Numbered from the stretch's first letter, positions 38,599 to 48,150 are shown. The stretch is DNA of 64,000 nt from Sphingobacteriaceae bacterium (GCA_002319075.1 NVQB01000001.1:1860001-1924000); one strand, 5' to 3'. Notes: generated by a model from the sequence alone, not told the origin. Program-made: numbers and translations.

Positions 38599-39282
38599 AT
38601 GAATAATTCAGCATTTAAGATATTGTTAGTGGATGACGAGCCGGATATTGTTGAGTTTCTGGGCTACAACTTAAAAAAAGAAGGCTACGAAATTTTAACA
38701 GCCAACAATGGTAAAGACGCTATTGAAATTGCAAAAAGAGAAATTCCACATCTGATTGTGCTCGACGTTATGATGCCAGACATGGATGGGATTGAAACCT
38801 GTCGCGAGATTCGCGAACAAAAAGGATTGCAGGATGTGATTATTGCTTTTTTAACGGCCCGCAGCGAAGATTATACACAAATTGCAGGATTTGAAGTAGG
38901 AGCCGATGATTATATAACCAAACCTATTAAACCCCGTGTTTTTATCAGCCGTGTAAAAGCACTTCTTAGAAGACTGCAAACCGCAGCTAACTCTGAATCA
39001 AACGTAGAATTTGGAGAAGTTCGTATTGATAAAGAAAAACATTCGGTATTTAAAAATGAAGTGGAAATTGCGCTCCCTAAAAAAGAGTTTAAACTATTTG
39101 CTTTATTAAGCAGTAAGCCTGGAAAGGTGTTTACACGCGAATTCATTCTCGACCAGGTTTGGGGCGACGAAGTTGTAGTAGGTGATCGCACGATCGACGT
39201 GCATATCCGTAAACTCCGCGAAAAAATTGGTGACGATTATTTTAAAACCGTAAAAGGAGTTGGATATAAATTCGAATTCTAA
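38599..39282 (+). CDS. OmpR/PhoB-family response regulator
   Basis: 227 residues. Receiver domain (about 5-120): acidic pair in VDDEPD, phospho-acceptor Asp in LIVLDVMMPDMDG, and the conserved Lys in DDYITKPIKP. C-terminal winged-helix DNA-binding domain (about 132-227): PKKEFKLFALL, VFTREFILDQVWG, DRTIDVHIRKLREKIG. No histidine kinase gene is adjacent (tRNAs follow), so it is an orphan in this window. It lies divergent from a TonB receptor, the likely target by position. A terminator follows at 39306. Confidence 0.95.
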   Translation: MNNSAFKILLVDDEPDIVEFLGYNLKKEGYEILTANNGKDAIEIAKREIPHLIVLDVMMPDMDGIETCREIREQKGLQDVIIAFLTARSEDYTQIAGFEVGADDYITKPIKPRVFISRVKALLRRLQTAANSESNVEFGEVRIDKEKHSVFKNEVEIALPKKEFKLFALLSSKPGKVFTREFILDQVWGDEVVVGDRTIDVHIRKLREKIGDDYFKTVKGVGYKFEF

Positions 39283-39305
39283 AATACCTTCCAAATAAAA
39301 TTAAG

Positions 39306-39333
39306 AAACCTTTCAAAATTGAGAGGTTTTTTT
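39306..39333 (+). terminator. Terminator after the response regulator gene
   Basis: AAACCTTTC pairs with GAGAGGTTT (one G-U) around a 6-nt loop, followed by a run of seven T. Confidence 0.85.
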
Positions 39334-39370
39334 GTTTTTAGGCGTAGTATGAAAGGAGGTCGTAAAACAA

Positions 39371-39400
39371 AAAGCTCCCTGAAAAAAATCAAGGAGCTTT
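39371..39400 (-). terminator. Terminator of tRNA-Leu(CAG)
   Basis: An 8-bp stem (AAAGCTCC with GGAGCTTT) and a T-run on the minus strand (TTTTTGTTTT), 12 bp past the tRNA 3' end. Confidence 0.75.
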
Positions 39401-39412
39401 ATGGTTTATGGG

Positions 39413-39496
39413 TGCCCGCGAAGAGACTCGAACTCTCAAGGTAATTACACCAACGGCTTCTGAGACCGCAACGTTTGCCAATTTCGCCACACGGGC
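39413..39496 (-). tRNA. tRNA-Leu (anticodon CAG)
   Basis: 84-nt class II tRNA. The acceptor GCCCGTG pairs with CGCGGGC, the anticodon loop is CTCAGAA with anticodon CAG, there is a long variable arm, and the T-loop is TTCGAGT. CCA is not exactly encoded (ACCCA follows). Read leftwards; it reads CUG codons. Confidence 0.95.
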
Positions 39497-39710
39497 AGGC
39501 TCGTAAAGTTAAGGTTTTTGAAGACTTACAATCATGTTATTGAGAGGAAATGCGTTTTGTTCACTTCTCAACTACGCACAAGCCAGCTTTAAATTCCACT
39601 GGATGTTAATTCTGCCCGAAGTGACATCTGAAAGGCGATGGGAATCTTAAGCTGTATATGAAGGTACTCCCCCTCATTCGCTATGCTGCGACGGGACCCC
39701 TTAACCCCAC
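39497..39710. other. Spacer between two tRNA-Leu genes, no gene recognised
   Basis: 214 bp without a convincing gene. The frame that begins MGVRVPSSAL on the minus strand starts in tRNA sequence and is a translation artefact. The right part (39660-39710) is more C-rich (ACTCCCCCTCATTC, GGGACCCC) than its surroundings and is unexplained. Confidence 0.5.
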
Positions 39711-39737
39711 AAAAAAACCCGCTGTAAAAGCGGGTTT
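39711..39737 (-). terminator. Terminator of tRNA-Leu(UAG)
   Basis: A perfect 9-bp stem (AAACCCGCT with AGCGGGTTT), 5-nt loop, then seven T on the minus strand, 7 bp past the tRNA. Confidence 0.9.
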
Positions 39738-39744
39738 GTAAAAG

Positions 39745-39825
39745 TGCGGATGAAGGGACTCGAACCCCCACGCCTCGCGGCGCCAGATCCTAAGTCTGGT
39801 GCGGCTGCCATTACGCCACATCCGC
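39745..39825 (-). tRNA. tRNA-Leu (anticodon UAG)
   Basis: 81-nt class II tRNA. Acceptor GCGGATG pairs with CATCCGC; anticodon arm CCAGA-CTTAGGA-TCTGG gives UAG; long variable arm; T-loop TTCGAGT. Its own terminator separates it from the CAG isoacceptor to the left. Confidence 0.96.
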
Positions 39826-39882
39826 AAATTTAGGAGGTCAAATATATGAAATCTTTACCATCTGACAAAATAAATTTTTAGC

Positions 39883-40854
39883 CTAAATTGTTATAACGAG
39901 GCGTTTTGTGCCTGAAATTTCCATATTCCAGGCAGATTCCACTTCTTTTAAGGGCACTGACAGTGTATCTATTTTTATTTTACCTTCCGCTGCAAGATGA
40001 AACATTTGGGGCAAAACTTCTGTGGTATAACGTCGCATATCCTCTTGCGAAAGACTTCCAATGCCTGAACCTAACAGTTCAATAGCAGAACTCCTTAAAA
40101 TGCCTGAATCTAATTTAATACTGGCACCTGCCATTTCTCCCACGGTTACAATACGTACCGGACGGGTAAATTTGCTGGTTCCTGTACTTTTAAAAACTTC
40201 CAACAGTAGCTCTACCGGTCGGCCCCATAAATAGTCAATTACCAGGTCGATGGGAGTTGCTGCATGAATTTCCTTTAAATTTTTTAAAACCTGGTCTTCT
40301 TCCTGCTTCAGTGAAATAATAGTATCTGCGCCTAAACCTAAAGACTGTTGAAGTGCATCCGCATTTCTTCCGGTAACAATAATTTTAGAAGCCCCGTAAA
40401 ACTTCGCGACCTGAACCGCCAGTTTACCCGTAACACCTGTTGCACCGTTGATAAGCACTACGTCACCCACCTTAATTTTTGCGCGACCCACAAAGGCCAT
40501 CGCCGAACCAATAAGTGCATTCGGCAGCGCGGCCGCAGTAGCATCGTCCAGGTTATCTGGCAGCACTGTATAACTGTTCTGTTGAATCAGGGCTTTTTCG
40601 GCTATCATTCCGGTTAATCCTGATGCATAAACTCTGATCCCATTCTCTAAAGTGCCCACACCGTCTATACCCACAGCTGTTGGAAAATCGGAATAGTTGG
40701 CATAATGCGTTCCAGCCACACGCATTTTATCTATATTCTTAACCGACGCTGCGGTTATGTTCATTAAAATTTGTGTTTCGTTTTGCGGAACCGGATCTGC
40801 AATGTCTTCGTATTTTGGAATACTTCCCAGTTTATGGATTACTGCTGCTTTCAT
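39883..40854 (-). CDS. MDR-family zinc-independent quinone oxidoreductase-like protein
   Basis: 323 residues. GroES-like N-terminal half (MKAAVIHKLG, GIDGVGTLENG) and Rossmann half with INGATGVTGKLAVQVAKFYG. It lacks the catalytic and structural zinc cysteines, as in quinone oxidoreductase and enoyl-reductase-like members. It probably reduces an alpha,beta-unsaturated carbonyl or quinone with NADPH. It stands alone; its 122-bp upstream spacer shows no clear element. Substrate unknown. Confidence 0.9.
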   Translation of the reverse strand: MKAAVIHKLGSIPKYEDIADPVPQNETQILMNITAASVKNIDKMRVAGTHYANYSDFPTAVGIDGVGTLENGIRVYASGLTGMIAEKALIQQNSYTVLPDNLDDATAAALPNALIGSAMAFVGRAKIKVGDVVLINGATGVTGKLAVQVAKFYGASKIIVTGRNADALQQSLGLGADTIISLKQEEDQVLKNLKEIHAATPIDLVIDYLWGRPVELLLEVFKSTGTSKFTRPVRIVTVGEMAGASIKLDSGILRSSAIELLGSGIGSLSQEDMRRYTTEVLPQMFHLAAEGKIKIDTLSVPLKEVESAWNMEISGTKRLVITI

Positions 40855-40976
40855 AATCAGATAGTGTTGTTTTGTTTGGCTACAATTACATTCATAAGTA
40901 GATTTTCAACCTGCAAAGTTAAACTTCGGGTTTTAAAAGCCTGATAAGATTTGTTAAGAAAAGTAAGAATAAATGA

Positions 40977-41228
40977 TTACTCAGGGCCGAAGAGCACTGT
41001 AAGACTTGAAGCAGGATCTTCTTCCATTTCTTCAAAACTATTTTGCGCAAGAAAATAATTTAGAGAAATGCGATTTGTGGTTTTTACATAAAAGAAGTTT
41101 TCATCGTGATACAGATTAATTTTCGCAAGGCTTTTACCTTCTCTTAAAACATCTTTAATCGTCTCCTGCAGACTAAATTTATTTTCAGCTGTTACAGGAT
41201 GTTTTTCACTTTTATACCACCAGTCCAT
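40977..41228 (-). CDS. Small hypothetical protein
   Basis: 83 residues beginning MDWWYKSEKHPV. Mixed alpha/beta composition (KINLYHDENFFYVKTTN), acidic C-terminus, no signal peptide or membrane helix. I do not recognise a family. It is isolated by about 70 bp and 120 bp from its same-strand neighbours, which favours a real small gene over a shadow, as no larger frame overlaps it. Confidence 0.6.
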   Translation of the reverse strand: MDWWYKSEKHPVTAENKFSLQETIKDVLREGKSLAKINLYHDENFFYVKTTNRISLNYFLAQNSFEEMEEDPASSLTVLFGPE

Positions 41229-41300
41229 TACTATGTAATGTAGGTATTAAGAACGAGCAAAAACATTTTTGAATGTTAAATATAGCTTATCCTCAAATTA

Positions 41301-42254
41301 CTAAGCTCTTTTCCGTTTCTGCTTTTTCAAAACAGGAATACTGAGGGGATCGGCAATGATGCCGAAGCTTAGAACCCGAAGTGCATTTACATAATACAGG
41401 TTATAATAATCAGGACCAAAGTAAGCGCGCGTAAACACAGAAAAATCGGATAGCTTATGAAACGGCTTTATCGCTAAATAAAGATCAACCGAATGACGTG
41501 TTCCAAATTTTTTAGTTCCAAACATAAAACCATAGTTAATGTATGCTTTTATTTTCTGAGAGTAAATGATATGACTTTCCAGCGTAATCTTATTGTAGTA
41601 ATAAGTGTTTTTTAAATTCTCTTCCCGCAGGAAATCGAGTTGCCGTTCGTAAGCTATACGTCCATTCATAAATGCTTTACCAATGCTTCCCGAATCTATT
41701 GTTGACCAGCTAAAAGCCACTTCAAGTGCGTTGGTGGAAAAATTTCCATTGGTAAAGTTTACACTATCTCTGTTAACCGTGTAATAATTGCCGTTTTGCC
41801 CATTCGAATGGTGACTTACTCTATAAGTTATAAATGCCAGCTGATCTTCTGATTTAAAAAACTTAAAAATTTTTCTGGTAAAAGGTGATTTTATCTGGTG
41901 ATAAAAAAGCAAGCTGGGCATATAACTTGGAGTCTTCACCGGAAAACTTTTCTCATTGTACATGCGCACAACGATCTTAGGAAAAAATGCAAAACCCGTC
42001 GTTCTGTTTTTAGAAGTTAATAAAAAGTCGGGAGATATTTGTCCTTCAAAAAGTAATGGATTTAATTTTTTAATTCCTGAAGCGGTTTTATAATTGCCAA
42101 AACCTTGTCCGAATGAAACATACGTTCTATCCGAAGTTGAAAAGATGGCTTCGTCAATATTAGCTAAGGCTGAAGGAATTTGGGAATGAACACAAACAGA
42201 ACAAATAAGAAGAAAAAAGAAACTAAGAACTCGTGAAAAAGAAAAACACTTCAT
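41301..42254 (-). CDS. Outer-membrane beta-barrel protein, possible phospholipase A (OMPLA) relative
   Basis: 317 residues with a signal peptide (FFFLLICSVCVHSQ) and a barrel-like remainder. The segment VSHHSNGQNG recalls the OMPLA active-site HxSNG (catalytic His and Ser), followed about 20 residues later by NGNFSTNAL where the family has its third catalytic Asn. C-terminal strands FSVFTRAYFGPDYYNLYY and ALRVLSFGIIADP also fit. If correct it hydrolyses phospholipids in the outer membrane. The rest is divergent, so I hold this as a probable but untested assignment. The C-terminus is strongly basic (KKQKRKRA). Confidence 0.6.
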   Translation of the reverse strand: MKCFSFSRVLSFFFLLICSVCVHSQIPSALANIDEAIFSTSDRTYVSFGQGFGNYKTASGIKKLNPLLFEGQISPDFLLTSKNRTTGFAFFPKIVVRMYNEKSFPVKTPSYMPSLLFYHQIKSPFTRKIFKFFKSEDQLAFITYRVSHHSNGQNGNYYTVNRDSVNFTNGNFSTNALEVAFSWSTIDSGSIGKAFMNGRIAYERQLDFLREENLKNTYYYNKITLESHIIYSQKIKAYINYGFMFGTKKFGTRHSVDLYLAIKPFHKLSDFSVFTRAYFGPDYYNLYYVNALRVLSFGIIADPLSIPVLKKQKRKRA

Positions 42255-42363
42255 TATTTTATAATAACCTCAATACACCCCGTTTAAATGCGAGGCATCA
42301 AATATAAAGCTTCTTGGTTAATTCTGATGCATACATCCTTTTTTGACACGCGCTTTTTAAAAG

Positions 42364-42390
42364 AAAAAACCCCGATCAAATTGATCAGGG
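42364..42390 (-). terminator. Terminator of the RND efflux operon
   Basis: Arms CCCCGATCAA and TTGATCAGGG (one mismatch) with a single-base centre, followed on the minus strand by six T. It lies 28 bp past the last gene of the operon. Confidence 0.85.
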
Positions 42391-42417
42391 TATACTCTTT
42401 ATTCTTGAAATTGCTTT

Positions 42418-43851
42418 TTAGTTCCAGCCACCACCAAGAGCTCTGTAGATATTAACCCTTGCGGTCATCTGTTGTTTTTTAGTTTCAATCAGTTCAAATT
42501 TAGATTCCAGAGCATCACGTTGTGTTAAGAGAACCTCCATGTAATCTGCCCTTGCCGATTTAAATAAATTTGTAGAGATGGTGATAGATTGATTTAAAGC
42601 CTCCACTTGTTGCGTTTTTAAATCGTAGCTTTTTTTCAGATTACTAATATTAGAAACTTCATTAGCCACTTCGATGTAAGCATTTAGAATCGTTCGCTCA
42701 TAGTCGTAAACAGCCTGTATTTGCTTCGCGTTAGCGCTGTAATAAGTGGCTTTGATCGCGTTTCTGTTAATTAACGGGGCAATTAAATCTCCAGCTAAAG
42801 TGTAGATCAGCGATTGTGGAGACTTAATAAGATAAGCCGCGTTAAATGCTTGATAACCTATACCACCACTGATATTCAAAGAAGGATAAAACCTTGCCTT
42901 TGCCACTTTTACATCTAGCTTAGCGGCTGCGAGATTACGTTCTGCCCGTTTAATATCGGTACGATTCTGCAATAATTGCGCCGGAACCCCTACGTAAACA
43001 GTGTCGTTTGGTAAGTCTACAAAAGTCTGCGAAGTTCTTTGAACCGGCTGCGGAAATCTACCCACAAGAAAATTAATCTTATTTTCTGTCTCCGTAATTT
43101 TTTGCTGAATGTCAAACTGCAAACTCCTTGTATGATATACCTCCGCTTCAAACCTGCGCACTGCCAGCTCTGTAACACGTGTTGCGTCTTTTTCCAACCT
43201 TACGATTTTTAACGCGTTGGTTTGAATATCAATATTTTGTTTGACGATCTCCAGTTGATTGTCGAGAGCAAGCAGTTCATAATAAGAGTTTGCGATCTCA
43301 GAAATCAGTTTCGTTACCATAAAGTTTTTTCCTTCAATGCTTCCCAGAAACCTGTTAAAGGCTGACCTTTTAGCGTTACGTAACTTTTGCCAGATATCTA
43401 CTTCCCACGAAGCGTAAACGCCAAACATATAATTTGGCAGCACCTCCGGAGTTGGTTTTCCGGGCGCGATATAAGTTATAGCGTCACTTGCACCCTGCGA
43501 AGTATTTCTTCCAACCTTGTCTACACCAGCATTAGCACGCGCACCAATAAATGGAAGGTATTCTCCTTTGCGGGCTCTTACTTCATTTTTGGCCACCTGA
43601 ATTTCCTGCAACATAATATTGAGCTCTTGGTTATTCTTTAGAGCAGTATCAATGAGCGTATTCAGGTTAGCGTCAGTGAAGTAACGTTTCCAGGTGATTT
43701 TAGCAGTATTAGAACTGTCCTGCGAATTATAATAACCTGCAGGAAGCGTTTTATTTTCTTTTTTCTGAGTCACAGAAGAGCCGATACAACTCGTATAGAA
43801 AAGGGCAACAGCAGTTATCCCAAGTCCAATAACTATTTTTTTAGTGCGCAT
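42418..43851 (-). CDS. RND efflux outer-membrane channel (TolC/NodT family lipoprotein)
   Basis: About 477 residues from the ATG at 43851 (MRTKKIVIGLG); an ATG three codons upstream is equally in frame. A lipobox (FYTSC) is followed by two OEP repeats with long helices (for example NRTDIKRAERNLAAAKLDVK, the conserved NodT motif) and a C-terminal ITARVNIYRALGGGW-type end (QMTARVNIYRALGGGWN). It forms the trimeric outer-membrane duct of the pump. Its start overlaps the end of the permease gene by 11-20 bp, a sign of translational coupling. Confidence 0.94.
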   Translation of the reverse strand: MRTKKIVIGLGITAVALFYTSCIGSSVTQKKENKTLPAGYYNSQDSSNTAKITWKRYFTDANLNTLIDTALKNNQELNIMLQEIQVAKNEVRARKGEYLPFIGARANAGVDKVGRNTSQGASDAITYIAPGKPTPEVLPNYMFGVYASWEVDIWQKLRNAKRSAFNRFLGSIEGKNFMVTKLISEIANSYYELLALDNQLEIVKQNIDIQTNALKIVRLEKDATRVTELAVRRFEAEVYHTRSLQFDIQQKITETENKINFLVGRFPQPVQRTSQTFVDLPNDTVYVGVPAQLLQNRTDIKRAERNLAAAKLDVKVAKARFYPSLNISGGIGYQAFNAAYLIKSPQSLIYTLAGDLIAPLINRNAIKATYYSANAKQIQAVYDYERTILNAYIEVANEVSNISNLKKSYDLKTQQVEALNQSITISTNLFKSARADYMEVLLTQRDALESKFELIETKKQQMTARVNIYRALGGGWN

Positions 43852-46800
43852 GATCTTCATTGTCTTGTTGTGGAAAATTATCTATTTGATGAACGATTTG
43901 TTCTGTCAGTGAACCCTCTTCTTCGTTCTTAATGAGCTTGCGTCCTTTAGCCAGACTTCCGAAAATATAATATAAACCTGGCACGATGATTACTCCGAAC
44001 AGCGTTCCAAAAAGCATCCCACCTAAAGAGGATGAACCAATGGTACGGTTACCAAGGGCGCCGGCCCCATGAGCAAACACCAGTGGAATTAAACCCGCTA
44101 TAAAAGCGAACGAAGTCATTAAGATAGGCCTGAAACGCACTTTTGCTCCTTCAATCGCAGCTTCCAAAACGCTGAAGCCTTGTTTCTGTTTTTGAACGGC
44201 AAACTCCACGATCAACACTGCGTTCTTACCCAGCAGCCCGACGAGCATTACCAGCCCTACCTGTGCGTAAATATCATTCGCAAGACCCATTCCTTTAATC
44301 ATCAGAAACGATCCGAAAACCCCTGCCGGTAGCGAGAATACAACTGCCAAAGGAATAATGAAACTTTCGTATTGTGCGGCTAGAACAAAATACACGAACA
44401 CCAGCACAATAATGAAAATATAGATAGCTTCATTACCACGACGTGTTTCATCATAAGAAAGTGCAGCCCAATCAATATCAAACCCATGAGGTAATGTTTT
44501 TGCTGCCACTTCACGCACAGCTTCAATTGCTTCTCCACTGCTGTATCCTTTTGCCGGTGCGCCACGAATACCTGCCGTGTTGTACATGTTGTAACGGTTG
44601 ATTTCATTGGCTCCTTGTTTTTTTACAATTTTCATGAAAGCAGAAAACGGAACCATTTCGTCACGGTTATTTTTCACATACAAATTCATAATATCGGTTG
44701 GAAGCCTTCTGAATTCAGGAGCTGCCTGCACAAACACTTTAAAGAAACGCTGGTATTTAATAAACCCTAACTCGTAGGTACTACCCACAAAAATAGAAAG
44801 CGTATTCATAGCATTACCAATGGTAACACCTTTTTGCATGGCAAGTTCATTATCAATTTCAATTTCGTACTGAGGATAGTTTGCACTGAAAAAAGTGAAC
44901 AAACCACTTAGCTCTTTACGTTTACCAAGGTCGCGCATAAAGTCTTTTGTAACTCTATCCAACTGATTGTAATCTCCCGAATTGGTCTTATCCAGTAACT
45001 GTAATGCAAAACCACCAGCCGCTCCAAATCCCGGTACTGCAGGAGGATCAAAGAATTCAATAGTAGCGCCTGGAATGGCTTTTGATTTTTCCTCGAGCTC
45101 ATAAATGATTTCCTGCACCGTATGTTTACGTTTCGACCAGGGCTTAAGGTTAATTAAACAAGTTCCCGCATTCGAACCACGACCCTCTGTCAACACCTCA
45201 TAACCAGCAATAGAAGAAACCGATTGCACGCCTTCTACTTCCTGGATAATCCCCACCAGTTTATTAGATAGATCATTTGTTCTCTCCAAAGTTGAACCAG
45301 GAGGAGTTTGAATGATGGCGTAAAGCATCCCCTGATCTTCACTTGGAATAAATCCGGAAGGAAGGTTGTTGCTTATAAGCACGATGCCGACAGAAAACGC
45401 AACGAACATGGCAATGGTAACAGTTTTGCGATGAGCTATTAATCTCAACAGTGAAACGTATCTGGCAGTAAGTTTTTCAAAGCCTCTGTTAAACCAATCT
45501 ATAAACCGGTTTAATAAATGTTTCTTCCTCACTTTTCCATGATTATTTTTTAAGATCATTGCGCAAAGCACAGGAGTAACGGTTAGAGCCACAATACCCG
45601 ACAGTACAATGGCCGACGCCATCGTTATAGAGAACTGCCTGTAAAACGTTCCTACGGGTCCCGACATAAAAGAAACCGGAACAAACACCGACACCATGAG
45701 TAAAGTAATGGCGATTACGGCTCCGCTGATCTCACCAATTACTTTTCGTACAGCGTTATAAGGCGAAAGATGTTCTTCCTCCATTTTAGCGTGTACGGCC
45801 TCCACGACGACTATCGCATCATCGACGACTATACCAATCGCCAACACCAACGCAAACAAAGTAATCATGTTAATCGTTAATCCGAATATCTGGATAAAAA
45901 TAAACGCGCCAATCAAAGAGATAGGAACTGCCAGTGTTGGAATAAGCGTTGAACGCCAATCGCCAAGAAAAATAAATACAACGAGGGCCACTAAGATAAA
46001 GGCATCTCTTAAAGTGTCGATTACATTTTCGATAGAAGCATCAAGGAAATTAGAAACGTCGTAACTGATTTCATAATCCATTCCAGGAGGAAAAGTTTTT
46101 TTCAATTCATCCATTTTCTCTTTCACTTTTTCGATAACCGCACTCGCATTACTTCCATAGGTTTGTTTAATTACCATGGCAGCAGAGGGATGTCCGTTCA
46201 TACTGGAATAAATATCGTAATATTCACTTCCCAACGAAACGGTTGCAATATCTTTCAAACGAAGCATTTCACCATTGGGATTTGCTTTGATAATAACATT
46301 CTCGTATTGTTTCGGATCGTTAAACCGGTCAGAATAAGCCAATACATATTCTAAAGCCTCAGCTTGTTTACTGTCACCACGACCAATACGTCCGGGTTTA
46401 CCAATAATACTTTGATCGCTTAAAGCCTCCATAACCTCATCTGGTGAAATCTGGTAAGCCCGCATACGGTCTGGATTTAACCATACACGCATCGCATACT
46501 GACGACTTCCTAAAATTCTTACCTGACCAATGCCGTTGATACGCTGCAGTTCAGGTACCATATTAATACCGGCATAGTTAAAAAGAAATTTCATGTTGGC
46601 ATTTTTATCTTTACTATAAAGATTTACATACATCAACATACTTGGAATAACCGGAGTAATGATAACCCCTTCTCTTTGTACCAGAATTGGCAACCTGTTT
46701 GTAACCTGCTGCACACGATTAGAAACCTGAACCAAAGCCTGGTTAATATCCGTGCCCGGATTAAATACTACCTGGATATTTGCTTCGCCCGCGCTGGTAG

Positions 46801-47044
46801 CATCGGAGGTCATATAACGCATTCCCCAGGCGCCATTAATAGACTGCTCGAGAGGAATGATAACTGACTCAGCAAGTGATTTTGCACTTGCCCCTGGATA
46901 GGATGCACTCACCATTACTACAGGTGGCGCCACCTCAGGGAATTGAGATGTAGGCAGCGTTTTGATCGCTAACACACCCATAAATAAAATTACGAGCGAG
47001 ATAACAATGGCAAGTACGGGCCTTTGAATGAATTTACTAAACAT
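43841..47044 (-). CDS. RND efflux permease, HAE1 (AcrB/MexB-like) family
   Basis: 1067 residues, standard length, with 12 transmembrane helices and two large periplasmic loops. The start MFSKFIQRPVLAIVISLVI is typical. Proton-relay residues are present: the Asp pair in AIGIVVDDAIVVVEA (helix 4) and Lys in LVGLLGKNAVLIVEFA (helix 10). HAE1 pumps export amphiphilic drugs, dyes, detergents or solvents; the heavy-metal (CzcA) type has a different helix 4 signature, so metal export is unlikely. Middle gene of the adaptor-permease-channel operon. Confidence 0.96.
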   Translation of the reverse strand: MFSKFIQRPVLAIVISLVILFMGVLAIKTLPTSQFPEVAPPVVMVSASYPGASAKSLAESVIIPLEQSINGAWGMRYMTSDATSAGEANIQVVFNPGTDINQALVQVSNRVQQVTNRLPILVQREGVIITPVIPSMLMYVNLYSKDKNANMKFLFNYAGINMVPELQRINGIGQVRILGSRQYAMRVWLNPDRMRAYQISPDEVMEALSDQSIIGKPGRIGRGDSKQAEALEYVLAYSDRFNDPKQYENVIIKANPNGEMLRLKDIATVSLGSEYYDIYSSMNGHPSAAMVIKQTYGSNASAVIEKVKEKMDELKKTFPPGMDYEISYDVSNFLDASIENVIDTLRDAFILVALVVFIFLGDWRSTLIPTLAVPISLIGAFIFIQIFGLTINMITLFALVLAIGIVVDDAIVVVEAVHAKMEEEHLSPYNAVRKVIGEISGAVIAITLLMVSVFVPVSFMSGPVGTFYRQFSITMASAIVLSGIVALTVTPVLCAMILKNNHGKVRKKHLLNRFIDWFNRGFEKLTARYVSLLRLIAHRKTVTIAMFVAFSVGIVLISNNLPSGFIPSEDQGMLYAIIQTPPGSTLERTNDLSNKLVGIIQEVEGVQSVSSIAGYEVLTEGRGSNAGTCLINLKPWSKRKHTVQEIIYELEEKSKAIPGATIEFFDPPAVPGFGAAGGFALQLLDKTNSGDYNQLDRVTKDFMRDLGKRKELSGLFTFFSANYPQYEIEIDNELAMQKGVTIGNAMNTLSIFVGSTYELGFIKYQRFFKVFVQAAPEFRRLPTDIMNLYVKNNRDEMVPFSAFMKIVKKQGANEINRYNMYNTAGIRGAPAKGYSSGEAIEAVREVAAKTLPHGFDIDWAALSYDETRRGNEAIYIFIIVLVFVYFVLAAQYESFIIPLAVVFSLPAGVFGSFLMIKGMGLANDIYAQVGLVMLVGLLGKNAVLIVEFAVQKQKQGFSVLEAAIEGAKVRFRPILMTSFAFIAGLIPLVFAHGAGALGNRTIGSSSLGGMLFGTLFGVIIVPGLYYIFGSLAKGRKLIKNEEEGSLTEQIVHQIDNFPQQDNEDHAH

Positions 47045-47067
47045 CTTTTTTTGATTTAAATTTTAAA

Positions 47068-48150
47068 TTACTCAACGTATACTCTTAATTTAGGAAGTAC
47101 CAGTTTTGGATCTTCATAGGTATACTCAATTTTATCTCCGTCTTTTACTTTTCTTATTCCTTCAAGAAGTATTCTTTCGTTTTCGTTAACACCGTCTTTG
47201 ATAATATACAGATCGGGCATTTCAGAAGCGATATTAATTTCTCTTGATCTTACCACATTATCTTTACCTACCACAAAAACATATTTCTTTTCAAGGATTT
47301 CATAAGTGGCTTTTTGAGGAATGATAACGGCATTTCTAAGGGGAATAGTCATTTGAATGTTACCTGTTTCACCGTGACGAAGAAGTCCTTTCGGATTTGG
47401 AAATGTTGCCCTGAAAGCGATGTTGCCCGTTTCATTATTAAAATCGGCTTCAATCGCTTTTACCACACCCGACTGATCAAAGAGTTGATTGTTGGCCATC
47501 ATCAGATTTACATTTAAATTTTCTTCTGTGGCGTGTGTTTTATAATTCAGGTATTCTGCTTCAGGTACATTAAAATAAACCCACATTTCGCTATTGTCAG
47601 AAAGTGTAGTGAGCAGATCGCCTTCGTTTACAAGACTTCCCAACCTTACCTGGAAATGATCCATAATTCCATTGAACGGCGCCCTGATCTCCGTAAATCC
47701 AAGATGCACCTGCGCCAAAGACAATTCTGCTTTTGCTCTATCTAATTTAGCTTTGGCCAGAGCCAGTTCATTTTTAGACACCACGTTACTATCTGTAAGT
47801 CTTCTTGTGTTTTGATATTCAATCTCCGCAAAATTAGCTTCTGCCTGAGCTTTTTGTTGCTCTGCCTGATACATCATAGGCATAATCTGGAACATCATCT
47901 GCCCTTCTTTCACCGACTGACCTTCATCTACAAAGATTTTTTGCAAATACCCTTTTTCCAGTGCCCTCAGCTCAATGTGGCTGATGGCATGGATCTGGCA
48001 AACATATTCTCGTGTAATTACTGTATCTTTTCTCAAAGGACTTGTAACCAGGAATTTTGTTTCTTTCTCTTTTTCTTCTTTTTTAGAATCACAGCTTGTC
48101 GTGCAAAGCACCGCAAACAAACTAATAAACATGAGCGACTTCCTCATCAT
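47068..48150 (-). CDS. RND efflux periplasmic adaptor (membrane fusion) lipoprotein
   Basis: About 360 residues from the tandem ATGs at 48150/48147 (MMRKSLMFISLFAVL, lipobox TTSC). The ATG at 48204 would add 18 basic residues before the signal peptide and lies beside a TACTTTG promoter-like box, so the later start is preferred. Family signs: the lipoyl halves (VDEGQSVKEGQMMFQI and FTEIRAPFNGIMD), a short helical hairpin between, and beta-barrel/membrane-proximal domains. It bridges the permease and the outer-membrane channel. First gene of the efflux operon; the permease follows after 23 bp. Confidence 0.94.
   Translation of the reverse strand: MMRKSLMFISLFAVLCTTSCDSKKEEKEKETKFLVTSPLRKDTVITREYVCQIHAISHIELRALEKGYLQKIFVDEGQSVKEGQMMFQIMPMMYQAEQQKAQAEANFAEIEYQNTRRLTDSNVVSKNELALAKAKLDRAKAELSLAQVHLGFTEIRAPFNGIMDHFQVRLGSLVNEGDLLTTLSDNSEMWVYFNVPEAEYLNYKTHATEENLNVNLMMANNQLFDQSGVVKAIEADFNNETGNIAFRATFPNPKGLLRHGETGNIQMTIPLRNAVIIPQKATYEILEKKYVFVVGKDNVVRSREINIASEMPDLYIIKDGVNENERILLEGIRKVKDGDKIEYTYEDPKLVLPKLRVYVE

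Noticed and set aside
39589-39771. Minus-strand open frame starting MGVRVPSSAL
   Set aside because: Its start lies in tRNA-Leu sequence and the rest crosses that tRNA's terminator; it is a chance frame.
43841-47044. Heavy-metal (CzcA-type) efflux pump
   Set aside because: The helix 4 sequence and the proton-relay pattern are those of the HAE1 drug-efflux group.
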